DNA from: Thermobacillus sp. ZCTH02-B1
Lineage (GTDB): Bacteria; Bacillota; Bacilli; Paenibacillales; Paenibacillaceae
NCBI RefSeq assembly: GCF_002159085.1
Contig: NZ_LZRU01000044.1
Location: 1-45,924 of the forward strand
Length of the DNA: 45,924 nucleotides
Direction of reading: 5' to 3'
Of the stretch, positions 17,776-25,431 are shown piece after piece. A model generated the notes under the pieces. It was given only the letters and a program-made list of their open reading frames with translations, had not been told where the DNA came from and ran no database searches. Positions within the stretch are counted from its first letter, which is position 1. Each line of letters begins with the position of its first letter. A program made the translations under genes and the position numbers.

Positions 17776-18702
17776 TTACGATTTGCCGATCGACTTGCGG
17801 AGCGGAAACGCCGTGTCGAACACGCCGATCAGGCTGAGAGGCTGGAACAGAAGCACCGGCACCGAGAGCAGAAGCGGCACGATGCGGTGCCACCCTTTCT
17901 GATGGGCCAGATAGAAGAAAAAGCCGATCGTCTGGCACGCGAACGCGAACCAGATGAGATGGTACAGATTGACGATGATCATGGCGAAATACGACCGGTC
18001 CGCGGGCGATCCGGCGGTCAGCTGGATCATGTAGAGCACGAGAACCGCAAGATAGACGTACACGAGCGCCCGGGGCAGCATCCATTCCCGCGCCCGGCGG
18101 AACGCCGGCACGTCCAGCCCCGCGCGCGCCAGCGCCCGGCGCGACAGCCAGTGGGTGACGACCGCGAACGTGAAGGCCGCCAGAATGAGCATCCGGGGCA
18201 GCGACTGGATCACCGAAGCGGTGAGCGCTTCGGTCATTTCGTCATCCCAGCCGGGGGCAAGCATCCCCTGGGCCTCGAGCCGCTCCGCGTTGCCGCGGAT
18301 CACCTCGGCCAGCACCTCCGTCAGGTTGACGTCCAGGAAGGTCGAGAGGAACAGCAGCTCGAGCAGGAACAGCGCCAGCATCGCCGCGCCTCCGGCCGTC
18401 ATGACGGTGCGCGCCGGTGCGCGCCGCCGGTAGAAGTAGCCCATCGCCACGGCCGGTATCAGGAAGAACAGGCCGACAAGCAGGATTGCCGGCCCGACCA
18501 GCAGACTCGCCAGGAATAATATGACCGCCGCGTGTGCGGCAAACAGCATCGGTTTGAGCGTAACGCAGAGAACCGTGAACGGAACCGCGAGCAGGAACAC
18601 GGCCGGCACATTCAGGGCGGGCACCGCCGTCATCAGGAGCAGGATGAGCGCCGCGGCGCTCCATGCCAGCGGCCGGATGCGCGATTTCAAGTCATCGTTC
18701 AC
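17776..18702 (-). CDS. yybS: YybS-like DUF2232 integral membrane protein
   Basis: This is a polytopic membrane protein of the DUF2232 family, with about eight hydrophobic helices starting at LAWSAAALILLLMTAVPALN and ending near WHRIVPLLLSVPVLLFQPLS. Its function is unknown; in Bacillaceae it stands before gdpP, as here. The reading frame is open to 18756 and has an ATG at 18732, but a TATAAT -10 sequence covers that ATG. I therefore choose GTG 18702 (MNDDLKSRIRPL). A TTG at 18690 is equally possible and sits 11 bases after GGGGAG. With either start the first helix begins within 20 residues. The gene leads the yybS-gdpP-rplI-dnaB series. Confidence 0.85.
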   Translation of the reverse strand: MNDDLKSRIRPLAWSAAALILLLMTAVPALNVPAVFLLAVPFTVLCVTLKPMLFAAHAAVILFLASLLVGPAILLVGLFFLIPAVAMGYFYRRRAPARTVMTAGGAAMLALFLLELLFLSTFLDVNLTEVLAEVIRGNAERLEAQGMLAPGWDDEMTEALTASVIQSLPRMLILAAFTFAVVTHWLSRRALARAGLDVPAFRRAREWMLPRALVYVYLAVLVLYMIQLTAGSPADRSYFAMIIVNLYHLIWFAFACQTIGFFFYLAHQKGWHRIVPLLLSVPVLLFQPLSLIGVFDTAFPLRKSIGKS

Positions 18703-18730
18703 TCCCCGGTTCGCATGAGCTTTACGCTTC

Positions 18731-18759
18731 ATTATAGCATAAACTGCCTGACGCACGAA
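18731..18759 (-). promoter_or_regulatory. Likely promoter of the yybS-gdpP-rplI operon
   Basis: The minus strand has a perfect TATAAT (18736-18731) with TTCGTG 17 bases upstream as a weak -35. It lies just downstream of the neighbouring operon's terminator and overlaps an in-frame ATG that would otherwise be taken as the yybS start. Confidence 0.5.
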
Positions 18760-18773
18760 TGGAATCGTACAAG

Positions 18774-18804
18774 GAAAAAGGGACTTCCCGCGGCGGGAAG
18801 TCCC
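18774..18804 (-). terminator. Intrinsic terminator of the LCP-CBS-amidohydrolase operon
   Basis: GGGACTTCCCGC and GCGGGAAGTCCC form a perfect 12-base inverted repeat at 18780-18804. On the minus strand it is followed by TTTTTCC. It lies 28 bases after the amidohydrolase stop codon. Confidence 0.88.
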
Positions 18805-18831
18805 CGTAGTTCCCGAATCCGTATTTTTCGT

Positions 18832-20883
18832 TCACCGCTCGACCGCGATCACGTCGCCCTCGTCCGACACGCGGAGCCCGAGCCCGTCCAGGAACGAGAC
18901 CGGCGCGAAGACGCGGCGGCCGATCGAGATCAGCTCCGCCTCCGCGCCGCCGGGCCCCTTCGCGACGAATCCCCGTTCGAGCATCAGCGTCCCCTGCTCC
19001 GGAAATTCCCGCGGATCGGCATCCGCCGCCGGTCCGTCCACACCGGCCCCGCCCGCCGTCACCGTGTACGTGCGCGACACGCCGTCCCATTTCAGGCCGA
19101 ACCCGTGCTTCGCGAGGGCGGCCAGGTCGACGTAGCGGCCTTCCCGGAACGCGACGAGCGGATATTCGGCGCCGTCCCAGAGGAGCGTCCCCGCCGGTTC
19201 CGACACCCGGACGAACTCGCTGCGAATGGCCCGGCCCGGGCGGACCTTTTTGTTCACGGTCCCGTTCTCGAGCACGACCTGCCCCTCGACCAGCACGTAT
19301 TCGATGCCCTCCGAGGGCAGATCCGGCCGCTCGACCGTCGCCCGGTCGATGATCGTATCGAAATCGAAGATGACGATGTCCGCGTCCATGCCCTTCGCGA
19401 TCCGGCCCTTCTTCCGCAGCGCAGGCACCTGCTTCTCCAGCCGCTTGGCCGGCATCGTGCTCAGCTTGTCGATCATGTCGATGAGCGGCACGACTTCGAG
19501 CTCGCGCACGTACTTCCCGATCGCCCGCGCGAAGTTGCCCGAAGCCCGCGGATGGTTGTTGTGGCCCGGCTCGAGGATCGCGTCGGAGCCGATCATGACG
19601 AACGGCGATTTGAACGCCTCGACCACGGATTCCGGCGGGATCGCGTAGGCGACGGCCAGCTTCCCTTCGGCACGGTACTTCGCGAACGTCTCCGCCGTCA
19701 GCCGCTCCGACGTGCCCGCGATCTGCAGGTCGCCGTAATCGATCCGGAACCGCTCCTGCCAGCCCTTGTCGAACCGGGCGGAGTTCAGATAGGTGCCCCA
19801 GAAATCGTAGGCGTACGTGCAGGCGGTGATGTCGAGCCCCTCGGCGCGCGCCTGTTCGATGAGCGCAAGCGCCCGCTTCATGTCGAACGTGCCGCCCGTG
19901 CTGTTGATGTGGTCGATGTGGACGGCCGCGCCCGTCGCCCGCGCGTAGCCGATGACCTCCTCGACCGCCTCGATCTCCGTGCCCGGTTCCTCGGGATCGG
20001 AGTAACGGGCATGGAAATAGACCGGCACGTTGTACTCGGCGGCGAGCTCCGCCAGCGCGAGCACCTCGTTCGCATCGGTGCCCGGCGCGTACTCGAGGCT
20101 GAACGAGATGCCGAGCGCACCTTCGTTCAACGCCTTCTCCGCCATCTGCCGGAGTTTCCCGATCTGGGCGGGCGTCGCGGCGCTGTAGCGGCCGATCCCC
20201 AGCGAGTTCCGCGCCTGCATGACGAAGAAGGACGCGCCGAAATGGACCGGCGGCTTCTCCCGCTCGTAATGGTCAAGCCACACCTTCGGATTCGTCGTGC
20301 CGCCGTGCATCGCGATGTTCGTCGTGACGCCGTCGGCGATTTTCGTCCAGACGCCGAGCGCGTTCGGATCGTAGGACAGGTTGTCGATGAAGCCCGGCGC
20401 GACGACGAGCCCCGTCGCATCGATGATCCGCTCGCCCTTGAGCGGATGCGAGGTGACGACGGCGATCGTCTTGCCGATGATGCCGATGTTGAGCCCTTCG
20501 CGGTCGAGCCCCGTCTCCGGATTGATGACGCGGCCGTTCGCGATGACGATGTCGTAAACCGCGTCCAGATCCTCCGGCGTCACCTCATCATCCGGATCAT
20601 ACGGTTTCTCCCCGCCGGATTCCGCCGGTTCCTCCGATGCCGCGTCTTCCCCGGCGGCCCCGTCGTCCGGTTCCTCCGCCGCTTCGCCGCCCGCGCCGTG
20701 ATCTTCCTCCGTCCGGTCGTCCGGCTGCCCGGCGATGTGATCCGGCTCCCCCGCCTCGCCGCCGTCGCCGCTCCGCGTGAGCCACCATGCCGCCGCGGCC
20801 GCCGCCACGAGGACGGTGAGCACGAGCACCGCAATCGCAAACAGCCGGACGCGCCGGCCTGTGCCGCCCTGTTGTCCCGTCAT
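18832..20883 (-). CDS. Membrane-anchored D-aminoacylase-like amidohydrolase lacking the HxH motif
   Basis: The 683-residue protein has a transmembrane anchor (about residues 12-34, RLFAIAVLVLTVLVAAAAAA), an acidic linker to about residue 105, an amidohydrolase domain (about 108-560) and a C-terminal region resembling the copper-amine-oxidase N-terminal or stalk domain. The domain resembles N-acyl-D-amino-acid deacylases: PGFID, GALGISFSLEYAPGTDANEV, YFHAR (His291), HIDHINSTGG (His322/325) and IGSDAILEPGHNNHPR (Asp434). The HxH normally following PGFID is replaced by NLSYD (168-172), and the Cys normally within GNCG is absent, so metal binding must differ or be lost. The start has GGGAGG five bases upstream and overlaps the CBS gene by 4 bases. 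The substrate, if any, is unknown; a peptidoglycan D-amino acid derivative is a guess. Confidence 0.82.
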   Translation of the reverse strand: MTGQQGGTGRRVRLFAIAVLVLTVLVAAAAAAWWLTRSGDGGEAGEPDHIAGQPDDRTEEDHGAGGEAAEEPDDGAAGEDAASEEPAESGGEKPYDPDDEVTPEDLDAVYDIVIANGRVINPETGLDREGLNIGIIGKTIAVVTSHPLKGERIIDATGLVVAPGFIDNLSYDPNALGVWTKIADGVTTNIAMHGGTTNPKVWLDHYEREKPPVHFGASFFVMQARNSLGIGRYSAATPAQIGKLRQMAEKALNEGALGISFSLEYAPGTDANEVLALAELAAEYNVPVYFHARYSDPEEPGTEIEAVEEVIGYARATGAAVHIDHINSTGGTFDMKRALALIEQARAEGLDITACTYAYDFWGTYLNSARFDKGWQERFRIDYGDLQIAGTSERLTAETFAKYRAEGKLAVAYAIPPESVVEAFKSPFVMIGSDAILEPGHNNHPRASGNFARAIGKYVRELEVVPLIDMIDKLSTMPAKRLEKQVPALRKKGRIAKGMDADIVIFDFDTIIDRATVERPDLPSEGIEYVLVEGQVVLENGTVNKKVRPGRAIRSEFVRVSEPAGTLLWDGAEYPLVAFREGRYVDLAALAKHGFGLKWDGVSRTYTVTAGGAGVDGPAADADPREFPEQGTLMLERGFVAKGPGGAEAELISIGRRVFAPVSFLDGLGLRVSDEGDVIAVER

Positions 20884-21353
20884 GTCCGCCTCCCGTCCGC
20901 TTCTTCCGCCGCCGGATTCGCGGCACGTCCGCGGCCCGGCAGCAGCCCTTTCTCCATCATGACACTCGTGCAATAATCAATGATGTCGCTGCGCCGCACG
21001 ATGCCGATGAAACGGTTCATGTCGTCGGTCACCGGCACGAAATTCTGCAGCTTGGCCAGCGCGATCAGATCCGCCATCTGGGCATCGATGCGGACCGCCT
21101 TGTGGTCAAACCGGAGCGGCACTTCCCGGAGCGGCACGCGGTGTGTCTCCGCGAAGCTGAGCTCCGGCCGGTTTTTCATGAACCAGAGCAGATCGCCCTC
21201 CGTTACCGTTCCCGCGTAGCGGCCTTCCGCATCGAGAATCGGAACGGCCGAATAGCGATGATACTCCATCCGCTCGAGCGTCTGCCTGAGCGTCGAATCC
21301 TGCGTCACATAGACGACTTCCCGCTTCGGAAGCAGAAAAAACGCGATGTTCAT
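20880..21353 (-). CDS. CBS-domain protein
   Basis: The 157-residue protein consists of two CBS motifs. The first is around LRQTLERMEYHRYSAVPILD and GTVTEGDLLWFM; the second is around MADLIALAKLQNFVPVTDD and FIGIVRRSDIIDY. Paired CBS motifs bind adenine nucleotides, and some stand-alone pairs in Firmicutes (CbpB/DarB) bind c-di-AMP. No catalytic domain is attached. It lies 39 bases after the LCP gene and overlaps the amidohydrolase gene by 4 bases. The next operon encodes the c-di-AMP phosphodiesterase GdpP. The ligand cannot be decided from sequence. The name of the closest Bacillus relative is not clear to me. Confidence 0.9.
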   Translation of the reverse strand: MNIAFFLLPKREVVYVTQDSTLRQTLERMEYHRYSAVPILDAEGRYAGTVTEGDLLWFMKNRPELSFAETHRVPLREVPLRFDHKAVRIDAQMADLIALAKLQNFVPVTDDMNRFIGIVRRSDIIDYCTSVMMEKGLLPGRGRAANPAAEEADGRRT

Positions 21354-21392
21354 GCCGTTCCCCCGTTCCCGCGGACCGGTCCGGGAGCCGAT

Positions 21393-22427
21393 TCACGCCG
21401 GCCCGGACGGATCCGGCTTCGGCAATTCCTGATAGGCCGCGTCGGCATCCAGCCAGGCGCGGATCCACGCTTTCGCCCGCTCCGCGTCGCGCTCGTCCGC
21501 GAAGAAGTACCAGATTCCGTCCTCCATCCGGCCCGCGCCCTTCAGCGTGTGGCTGTGGACCGGATGCGGACCGGCGGCAATCATCCGCTCCGCCAGCCGC
21601 ACCATCTCGTCCGGCGGGATGTCCGTCGCGAAGTTGTTCCCCATGATGTCGATCAGCTCGGGAATCCTGCGCCATTCCCCGATCTCCGACGCCCTGTCGA
21701 GGATCGCCCGCAGGAAGATCTGCTGGCGCCTCGCGCGGCTCGCGTCGCCGCCGGCGTCCTCGCGGAACCGGACGTAGTTCAGCGCATCCTCTCCATTGTA
21801 AAACGGCTGTCCGGCTTTGACAACGAAATGCTCGTGACCCGGGTCGTCGTTCACGAGATCCTTCTCGACCGGCAGCCGGATGCCGCCGATGGCGTCGATC
21901 GCCTCGCGGAACCCCCGGAAATTGATCGACGCGTAATGGTCGATGCGAAGGCCGAGGAATTTCTCCACCGTCTCGACCGCGAGCGCGGCTCCGCCGTAGG
22001 CGTAGGCGTGCGCGATCTTGTCGGGCTTCTTCCGTCCCGGAATCTCCACCCGGGTGTCGCGCGGAATCGAGACGATGAGCAGCGCGGCGTCGCGCGGCCG
22101 GACGACCGTCACGATCAGCGCATCGGACCGCCCCCGCTCTCCCTTACGGCTGTCGATGCCCAGCAGCAGCAGGGTGAACGGCCGGTCGGCGGCCGCCGCC
22201 GCAACCTCCGGCTCCCCGCCCGTCCCGATCGAGGCCCTCCCGCCCTCCGGCGCCGTGCGGGCGATCGGCTGGTAGGACTGCTCCAGCTTCGCCTTCACCT
22301 TGTCCGCGAACAAAAGCTCGAACGCCGCCAGCGCGATCTGTGTCCGAAACCAGTACCCGGCCAGCCCCAGAAGCGCGATGCCCGCGGCGATGCCGGCCGC
22401 CCAGACCTTTCCGCGCGTCAGCCTCAT
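21393..22427 (-). CDS. LytR-CpsA-Psr (LCP) family wall-polymer ligase
   Basis: LCP proteins transfer undecaprenyl-linked glycopolymers such as teichoic acids to peptidoglycan. The 344-residue protein has one N-terminal transmembrane helix (about residues 9-27, AAGIAAGIALLGLAGYWF) and an extracytoplasmic LCP domain from about residue 83. Key features are FTLLLLGIDSRKGERGRSDA, SIPRDTRVEI with the conserved Arg and Asp, KIAHAYAYGG, DAIGGIRLPV and ALNYVRFRED with the later conserved Arg. It heads a three-gene minus-strand operon with the CBS and amidohydrolase genes. I found no convincing promoter upstream. Confidence 0.93.
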   Translation of the reverse strand: MRLTRGKVWAAGIAAGIALLGLAGYWFRTQIALAAFELLFADKVKAKLEQSYQPIARTAPEGGRASIGTGGEPEVAAAAADRPFTLLLLGIDSRKGERGRSDALIVTVVRPRDAALLIVSIPRDTRVEIPGRKKPDKIAHAYAYGGAALAVETVEKFLGLRIDHYASINFRGFREAIDAIGGIRLPVEKDLVNDDPGHEHFVVKAGQPFYNGEDALNYVRFREDAGGDASRARRQQIFLRAILDRASEIGEWRRIPELIDIMGNNFATDIPPDEMVRLAERMIAAGPHPVHSHTLKGAGRMEDGIWYFFADERDAERAKAWIRAWLDADAAYQELPKPDPSGPA

Positions 22428-22556
22428 TCTTCCCGTCCTCCCGATCTTTGCCGCCCGTGGGCCGTTCTATCCCCGGCGGCGTCCGAATACGTATGCAACA
22501 GAATACAGGGGCAAGCGGTCCCGTGCTTCCGCCTTGCCCGGCGTGAGGTGATCGCC

Positions 22557-22892
22557 TTGAACGGCCGCTCTTCCACCGGTCTGGAAGTCCGCATCGCCGC
22601 CATGCTGTGCTATGCGCTCGGCTTCGTCTCCGGGCTGATTTTTCTCGCCGTCGAGAAGAACAGCCGCTTCGTCAAGTTCCATGCGCTGCAGTCCACGCTG
22701 CTGTTCGGTTCGCTGTTTATTATAAACGTCGCCTTCTCCTTCATCCCGCTGATCGGATGGCTCCTGAACCTGCTGCTCGTTCCGCTCTCGTTCGTCTGCT
22801 GGATCGCCTGCATGCTGCTGGCGCTTCAGGAGCGGAAGTTCATGGTGCCGTTCATCGGGCCGATCGCCGACCGGGAAAGCGCCCGCTTCTGA
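22557..22892 (+). CDS. DUF4870-family small membrane protein
   Basis: The 111-residue protein begins at TTG 22557 with GAGGTGA five bases upstream. It shows the DUF4870 pattern: a first helix (AAMLCYALGFVSGLIFLAVE), the motif SRFVKFHALQSTLLFG, a hydrophobic hairpin (INVAFSFIPLIGWLLNLLLV) and a last helix (LSFVCWIACMLLALQERKF). Function is unknown. It is a single plus-strand gene among minus-strand genes and points towards oriC, so its transcription opposes replication. It shares a bidirectional terminator with rpsR. Confidence 0.88.
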   Translation: MNGRSSTGLEVRIAAMLCYALGFVSGLIFLAVEKNSRFVKFHALQSTLLFGSLFIINVAFSFIPLIGWLLNLLLVPLSFVCWIACMLLALQERKFMVPFIGPIADRESARF

Positions 22893-23084
22893 ACGAGCCG
22901 GAGCGATTCCCCCGATGCGGCCGCATCTCCCGTCTGCGTATTGGACGAAGGAACGGCCCGCAAGGTTTCGCGATCGGCGGCAAAAAAGAGCGCCCCGCTT
23001 GCGCTGGCGGATTCCGCGTTGCGCGTCAGGGCGAAAGAACGCCTGTCCGTGCCACCGCAGAGAGGACGCCCGTGCCGGGCATAC

Positions 23085-23119
23085 AAAAATCCCGGACCTT
23101 GACAAAGGTCCGGGATTTT
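23085..23119. terminator. Bidirectional terminator between DUF4870 gene and rpsR
   Basis: AAAATCCCGGACCTT / GACA / AAGGTCCGGGATTTT is a perfect inverted repeat with an A-run on one side and a T-run on the other, so it can work in both directions. It lies 11 bases beyond the rpsR stop codon. Confidence 0.92.
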
Positions 23120-23129
23120 CCTGTGCCGC

Positions 23130-23456
23130 TCAGTCCGTCGTATACGGCAGCAGCGCCATTTGACGGGCCCGCTTGATGGCCGTCGTCAGCATCCGCTGAT
23201 ACTTCGCGCTCGTGCCCGTCACGCGGCGGGGCAGAATCTTGCCGCGCTCGCTGATGAACTTGCGGAGCAGCTCGGTGTCCTTGTAGTCGATGTACGTGAT
23301 CTTGTTCACCGTAAAATAGCAGACCTTGCGGCGCTTGTTCCGGCCCTTGCGTCCGCTGTAACGGCGCTCGCGCTCCTGCCGCTGTTGTTGTTGTTGCGGC
23401 TGTTGTTGCGCTTGTTGCGCCTGCTGTTGCTGCTGCGCCTGTTGTTGCTCGCTCAT
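23130..23456 (-). CDS. rpsR: 30S ribosomal protein S18 with Gln-rich N-terminal extension
   Basis: S18 binds with S6 at the platform of the 30S subunit. The core is canonical: [20 protein letters not shown], then [17 protein letters not shown] and [16 protein letters not shown]. The protein is 108 residues instead of the usual 75-80, because the first 27 or so residues are mostly Gln and Ala ([20 protein letters not shown]). The start is well supported by AAAGGAGG seven bases before the ATG, and no internal Met is available before the core. It is the last gene of rpsF-ssb-rpsR. Confidence 0.97.
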   Translation of the reverse strand: MSEQQQAQQQQQAQQAQQQPQQQQQRQERERRYSGRKGRNKRRKVCYFTVNKITYIDYKDTELLRKFISERGKILPRRVTGTSAKYQRMLTTAIKRARQMALLPYTTD

Positions 23457-23502
23457 GGTCCGTCCTCCTTTGCTTCGGGATTGATCCGGTCACAAGCCGG
23501 CA

Positions 23503-24003
23503 TCAGAAGGGAAGATCGTCTTCCGATATGTCGATCGGGCGTCCGTCGTCAAACGGGTCATCGTCGCGGACATTGCCGCGGCCGCCGCCATAACCTCCGG
23601 CCGTGCCGCCGTAGCCGCCCGGGCCGCCGTAACCGCCCGCCTGGCCGAGTCCGAAACCGCCGGCGTCGTCGCGGCCTTCCCGGTTCGGCGGTTCGAGGAA
23701 CCGCACGTTGTCGGCCACCACTTCGGTCACATACACCCTGCGGCCTTCGTTGTTGTCGTAATGGCGCACCTGGATCCGGCCTTCGACCGCCGCGAGGCGG
23801 CCCTTGCGCAGATAGTTCGCGCAGGTCTCGGCCAGCTGGCGCCAGACGACGATCGGTATGAAATCCGCCTCGCGCTCCCCGGCGCTGTTCGTGAACGGCC
23901 GGTCCACCGCGAGCGTGAACTGCGTGACGGCAACGCCGGAAGGCGTATAGCGCATCTCGGGGTCCCGCGTCAACCTCCCGATCAAAATGACCCGGTTCAA
24001 CAT
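23503..24003 (-). CDS. ssb: Single-stranded DNA-binding protein SSB
   Basis: SSB coats single-stranded DNA during replication and repair. The 166-residue protein begins [20 protein letters not shown] with the OB fold to about residue 107. A Gly-rich linker ([20 protein letters not shown]) follows, then the conserved acidic tip DISEDDLPF that recruits partner proteins. It stands between rpsF and rpsR, 46 bases from each. This is the essential SsbA type. Confidence 0.98.
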   Translation of the reverse strand: MLNRVILIGRLTRDPEMRYTPSGVAVTQFTLAVDRPFTNSAGEREADFIPIVVWRQLAETCANYLRKGRLAAVEGRIQVRHYDNNEGRRVYVTEVVADNVRFLEPPNREGRDDAGGFGLGQAGGYGGPGGYGGTAGGYGGGRGNVRDDDPFDDGRPIDISEDDLPF

Positions 24004-24049
24004 GGCCTGAACCTCCCAATCGGTATGTGCGTACGCCGGCTTCGCCCGA

Positions 24050-24346
24050 TTACGCGACGTCGTCGCGTTCGTCGCGCACGATCAGATGGCGGATGACTTC
24101 GTCCGAGATCCGCATCACGCGGTCCAGTTCCTTCACGACCTCGGGCGGCGCGCTGAAGTTGACCACCACGTAGATGCCGTCGCGGAATTTCTTGATCTCG
24201 TAAGCCAGGCGGCGCTTGCCCATGATTTCGGACTTGATGACCTGGCCGCCGTTCGAGATGATCGCGTTGAACTTTTCGACGACCGATTGGAGCGCCTCCT
24301 GTTCAACATCCGGACGGACGATGTACAGCACTTCGTACTTGCGCAT
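24050..24346 (-). CDS. rpsF: 30S ribosomal protein S6
   Basis: S6 pairs with S18 on the 30S platform and, in Firmicutes, the S6:S18 complex binds its own leader RNA. The 98-residue protein is the usual length. It begins [20 protein letters not shown] and has the family segments [20 protein letters not shown] and [30 protein letters not shown] precedes the ATG. A strong sigma-A promoter and a structured leader lie upstream. Confidence 0.98.
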   Translation of the reverse strand: MRKYEVLYIVRPDVEQEALQSVVEKFNAIISNGGQVIKSEIMGKRRLAYEIKKFRDGIYVVVNFSAPPEVVKELDRVMRISDEVIRHLIVRDERDDVA

Positions 24347-24432
24347 CTCCGTTCACCTCCTTGTGGACTGAAGGCCCCCGCAAGGGAGCAAGGAGCGATC
24401 GTCATTGTCCGAGACAACAATGACTCGCATAC
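24347..24432 (-). promoter_or_regulatory. rpsF leader with hairpins, candidate S6:S18 autoregulatory element
   Basis: The leader RNA can form an 8-bp hairpin (GTCATTGT with ACAATGAC, plus-strand 24401-24424). It can also form a 7-bp helix pairing CTCCTTG (plus-strand 24389-24395) with CAAGGAG (24357-24363). The latter contains the rpsF Shine-Dalgarno sequence, so the structure could block translation. The pairing is seen in the sequence; regulation by S6:S18 is inferred from known rpsF leaders. Confidence 0.5.
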
Positions 24433-24438
24433 CTGTAT

Positions 24439-24468
24439 ACTATACCAGAAAATCGTGGTTTTCTGCAA
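24439..24468 (-). promoter_or_regulatory. Sigma-A promoter of rpsF-ssb-rpsR
   Basis: The minus strand reads TTGCAG (24468-24463), an 18-base spacer and TATAGT (24444-24439). It lies about 90 bases before the rpsF start. Confidence 0.8.
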
Positions 24469-24660
24469 GCATTTGCGATAAAACGGCATCGGTTTCGTGC
24501 ACGTCGACCGACGCCCCCGGCCGGCCGGGTCCAACCCTGCCGATCTGTCCCTCCTGCGCCGGACGATCCCGGACATGTCCGCCGGGCCGGCGGCGAACAA
24601 TAGGGAAGCGAACCGCGCGCCGGCGCAGCCGCCGGCCGGGAAACGGAGGAGTTGCATACG

Positions 24661-24843
24661 ATGGGCGAATGGACCGAATTCGACGCCGGCCACACCGCGC
24701 CGAACGACGGGTGGTACATGGAGGTCGGCGACGACGACTTTCCGACGGGCATCAACCATCCGCGCAAGATCTATCTGCGCAAGGGCGAGAAGTTTCCGGA
24801 ACCCTCGAATCACCGCCGGAAATGGAAGCGCGTGAAACACTGA
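24661..24843 (+). CDS. Small YjzC-like protein
   Basis: The 60-residue protein starts MGEWTEFDAGHTAPNDGWYM and ends FPEPSNHRRKWKRVKH. This pattern (x-PG/AG-x-x-AP-N-G-x-Y near the start, FP-x-x-x-N-x-x-x-KW at the end) matches the small YjzC family of Bacillales, whose function is unknown. GGAGGA lies 10 bases before ATG 24661; a TTG three codons earlier lies too close to it. It is on the plus strand, opposite to its neighbours, and shares the terminator at 24871-24904 with the tRNA. Confidence 0.75.
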   Translation: MGEWTEFDAGHTAPNDGWYMEVGDDDFPTGINHPRKIYLRKGEKFPEPSNHRRKWKRVKH

Positions 24844-24870
24844 TCCGCACGTGACGGATTTCCGGAGACG

Positions 24871-24904
24871 AAAAATGCGACTCCGATTCGGAGTCGCATT
24901 CGTC
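24871..24904. terminator. Bidirectional terminator between YjzC-like gene and tRNA-Ser
   Basis: ATGCGACTCC / GATT / CGGAGTCGCAT (24875-24899) is a near-perfect stem. On the minus strand it is followed by TTTTTCG, suiting the tRNA; on the plus strand by TCGTCTTCTT. Confidence 0.85.
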
Positions 24905-24916
24905 TTCTTGCGCAAA

Positions 24917-25007
24917 TGGCGGAGAGGGTGGGATTCGAACCCACGCGCGGCTTGCACCGCCTAGTTGATTTCGAGTCAACCCCCTTGGACCTCTTGGGTA
25001 CCTCTCC
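24917..25007 (-). tRNA. tRNA-Ser, anticodon CGA
   Basis: On the minus strand GGAGAGGTACCC begins the acceptor and D arms. The anticodon arm is GTTGA-CTCGAAA-TCAAC, giving anticodon CGA, which reads UCG. A long variable arm (TAGGCGGTGCAAGCCGCGC) identifies a class II tRNA, followed by GTGGGTTCGAATCCCAC and CCTCTCC. The CCA end is encoded. The length of 88 bases without CCA suits tRNA-Ser. Confidence 0.96.
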
Positions 25008-25138
25008 GTGTCGGCACAAGCAGGATTTATATTATCACAGGGGGCTTGCCGTTGCAAGAAGAAATCTCGGCCATGCGGATGCACGGATAATTGACCGAAC
25101 ATTCGGACGATTCATCCGCACCCGACCGCGCCCGCCGT

Positions 25139-25372
25139 TCAGCCGGAAGAACCCGGATCCGCGCCGGTTTCCGCCTTCGGCTGGGCCGGACGAATCACTT
25201 TCTTCATATATTTCTCGAATTTCGCGCGCGGGATCAGGACGCTGTGCTTGCAGCCTACGCATTTGATCCGGATGTCCATCCCCATCCGGATGATCTCCAT
25301 CTCGTTCGTGCCGCAGGGATGCGGTTTCTTCATCTGCACGATGTCTCCCAGACCGAACTGCTTCCGCTCCAC
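25139..25372 (-). CDS. yyzM: DUF951 protein (YyzM-like)
   Basis: The 77-residue protein starts MERKQFGLGDIVQMKKPHPC. It shows the DUF951 pattern: VxxKKPHPCG, then EIIRMGMDIRIKCVGCKHSV with a CxxC, and PRAKFEKYMKKV. The three cysteines and a histidine suggest a metal site or RNA-binding fold; function is unknown. It lies between the MscS gene and tRNA-Ser on the minus strand, as in Bacillus near yyaF and rpsF. The C-terminal tail after about residue 62 is variable. Confidence 0.93.
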   Translation of the reverse strand: MERKQFGLGDIVQMKKPHPCGTNEMEIIRMGMDIRIKCVGCKHSVLIPRAKFEKYMKKVIRPAQPKAETGADPGSSG

Positions 25373-25431
25373 GCTCTCCCCTCCCGTCCGTGTTCAGGAT
25401 GTTGCCCGGTCCGCCGGCGTAGAACCCCGGC

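Noticed and set aside
23370..23456. Poly-Gln tract of rpsR as a sign of a wrong start codon
   Set aside because: A strong Shine-Dalgarno sequence lies at the right distance from this ATG and there is no alternative start before the conserved core.
24347..24432. T-box or other riboswitch before rpsF
   Set aside because: No T-box sequence or specifier-loop pattern is seen; the short leader fits ribosomal-protein autoregulation better.
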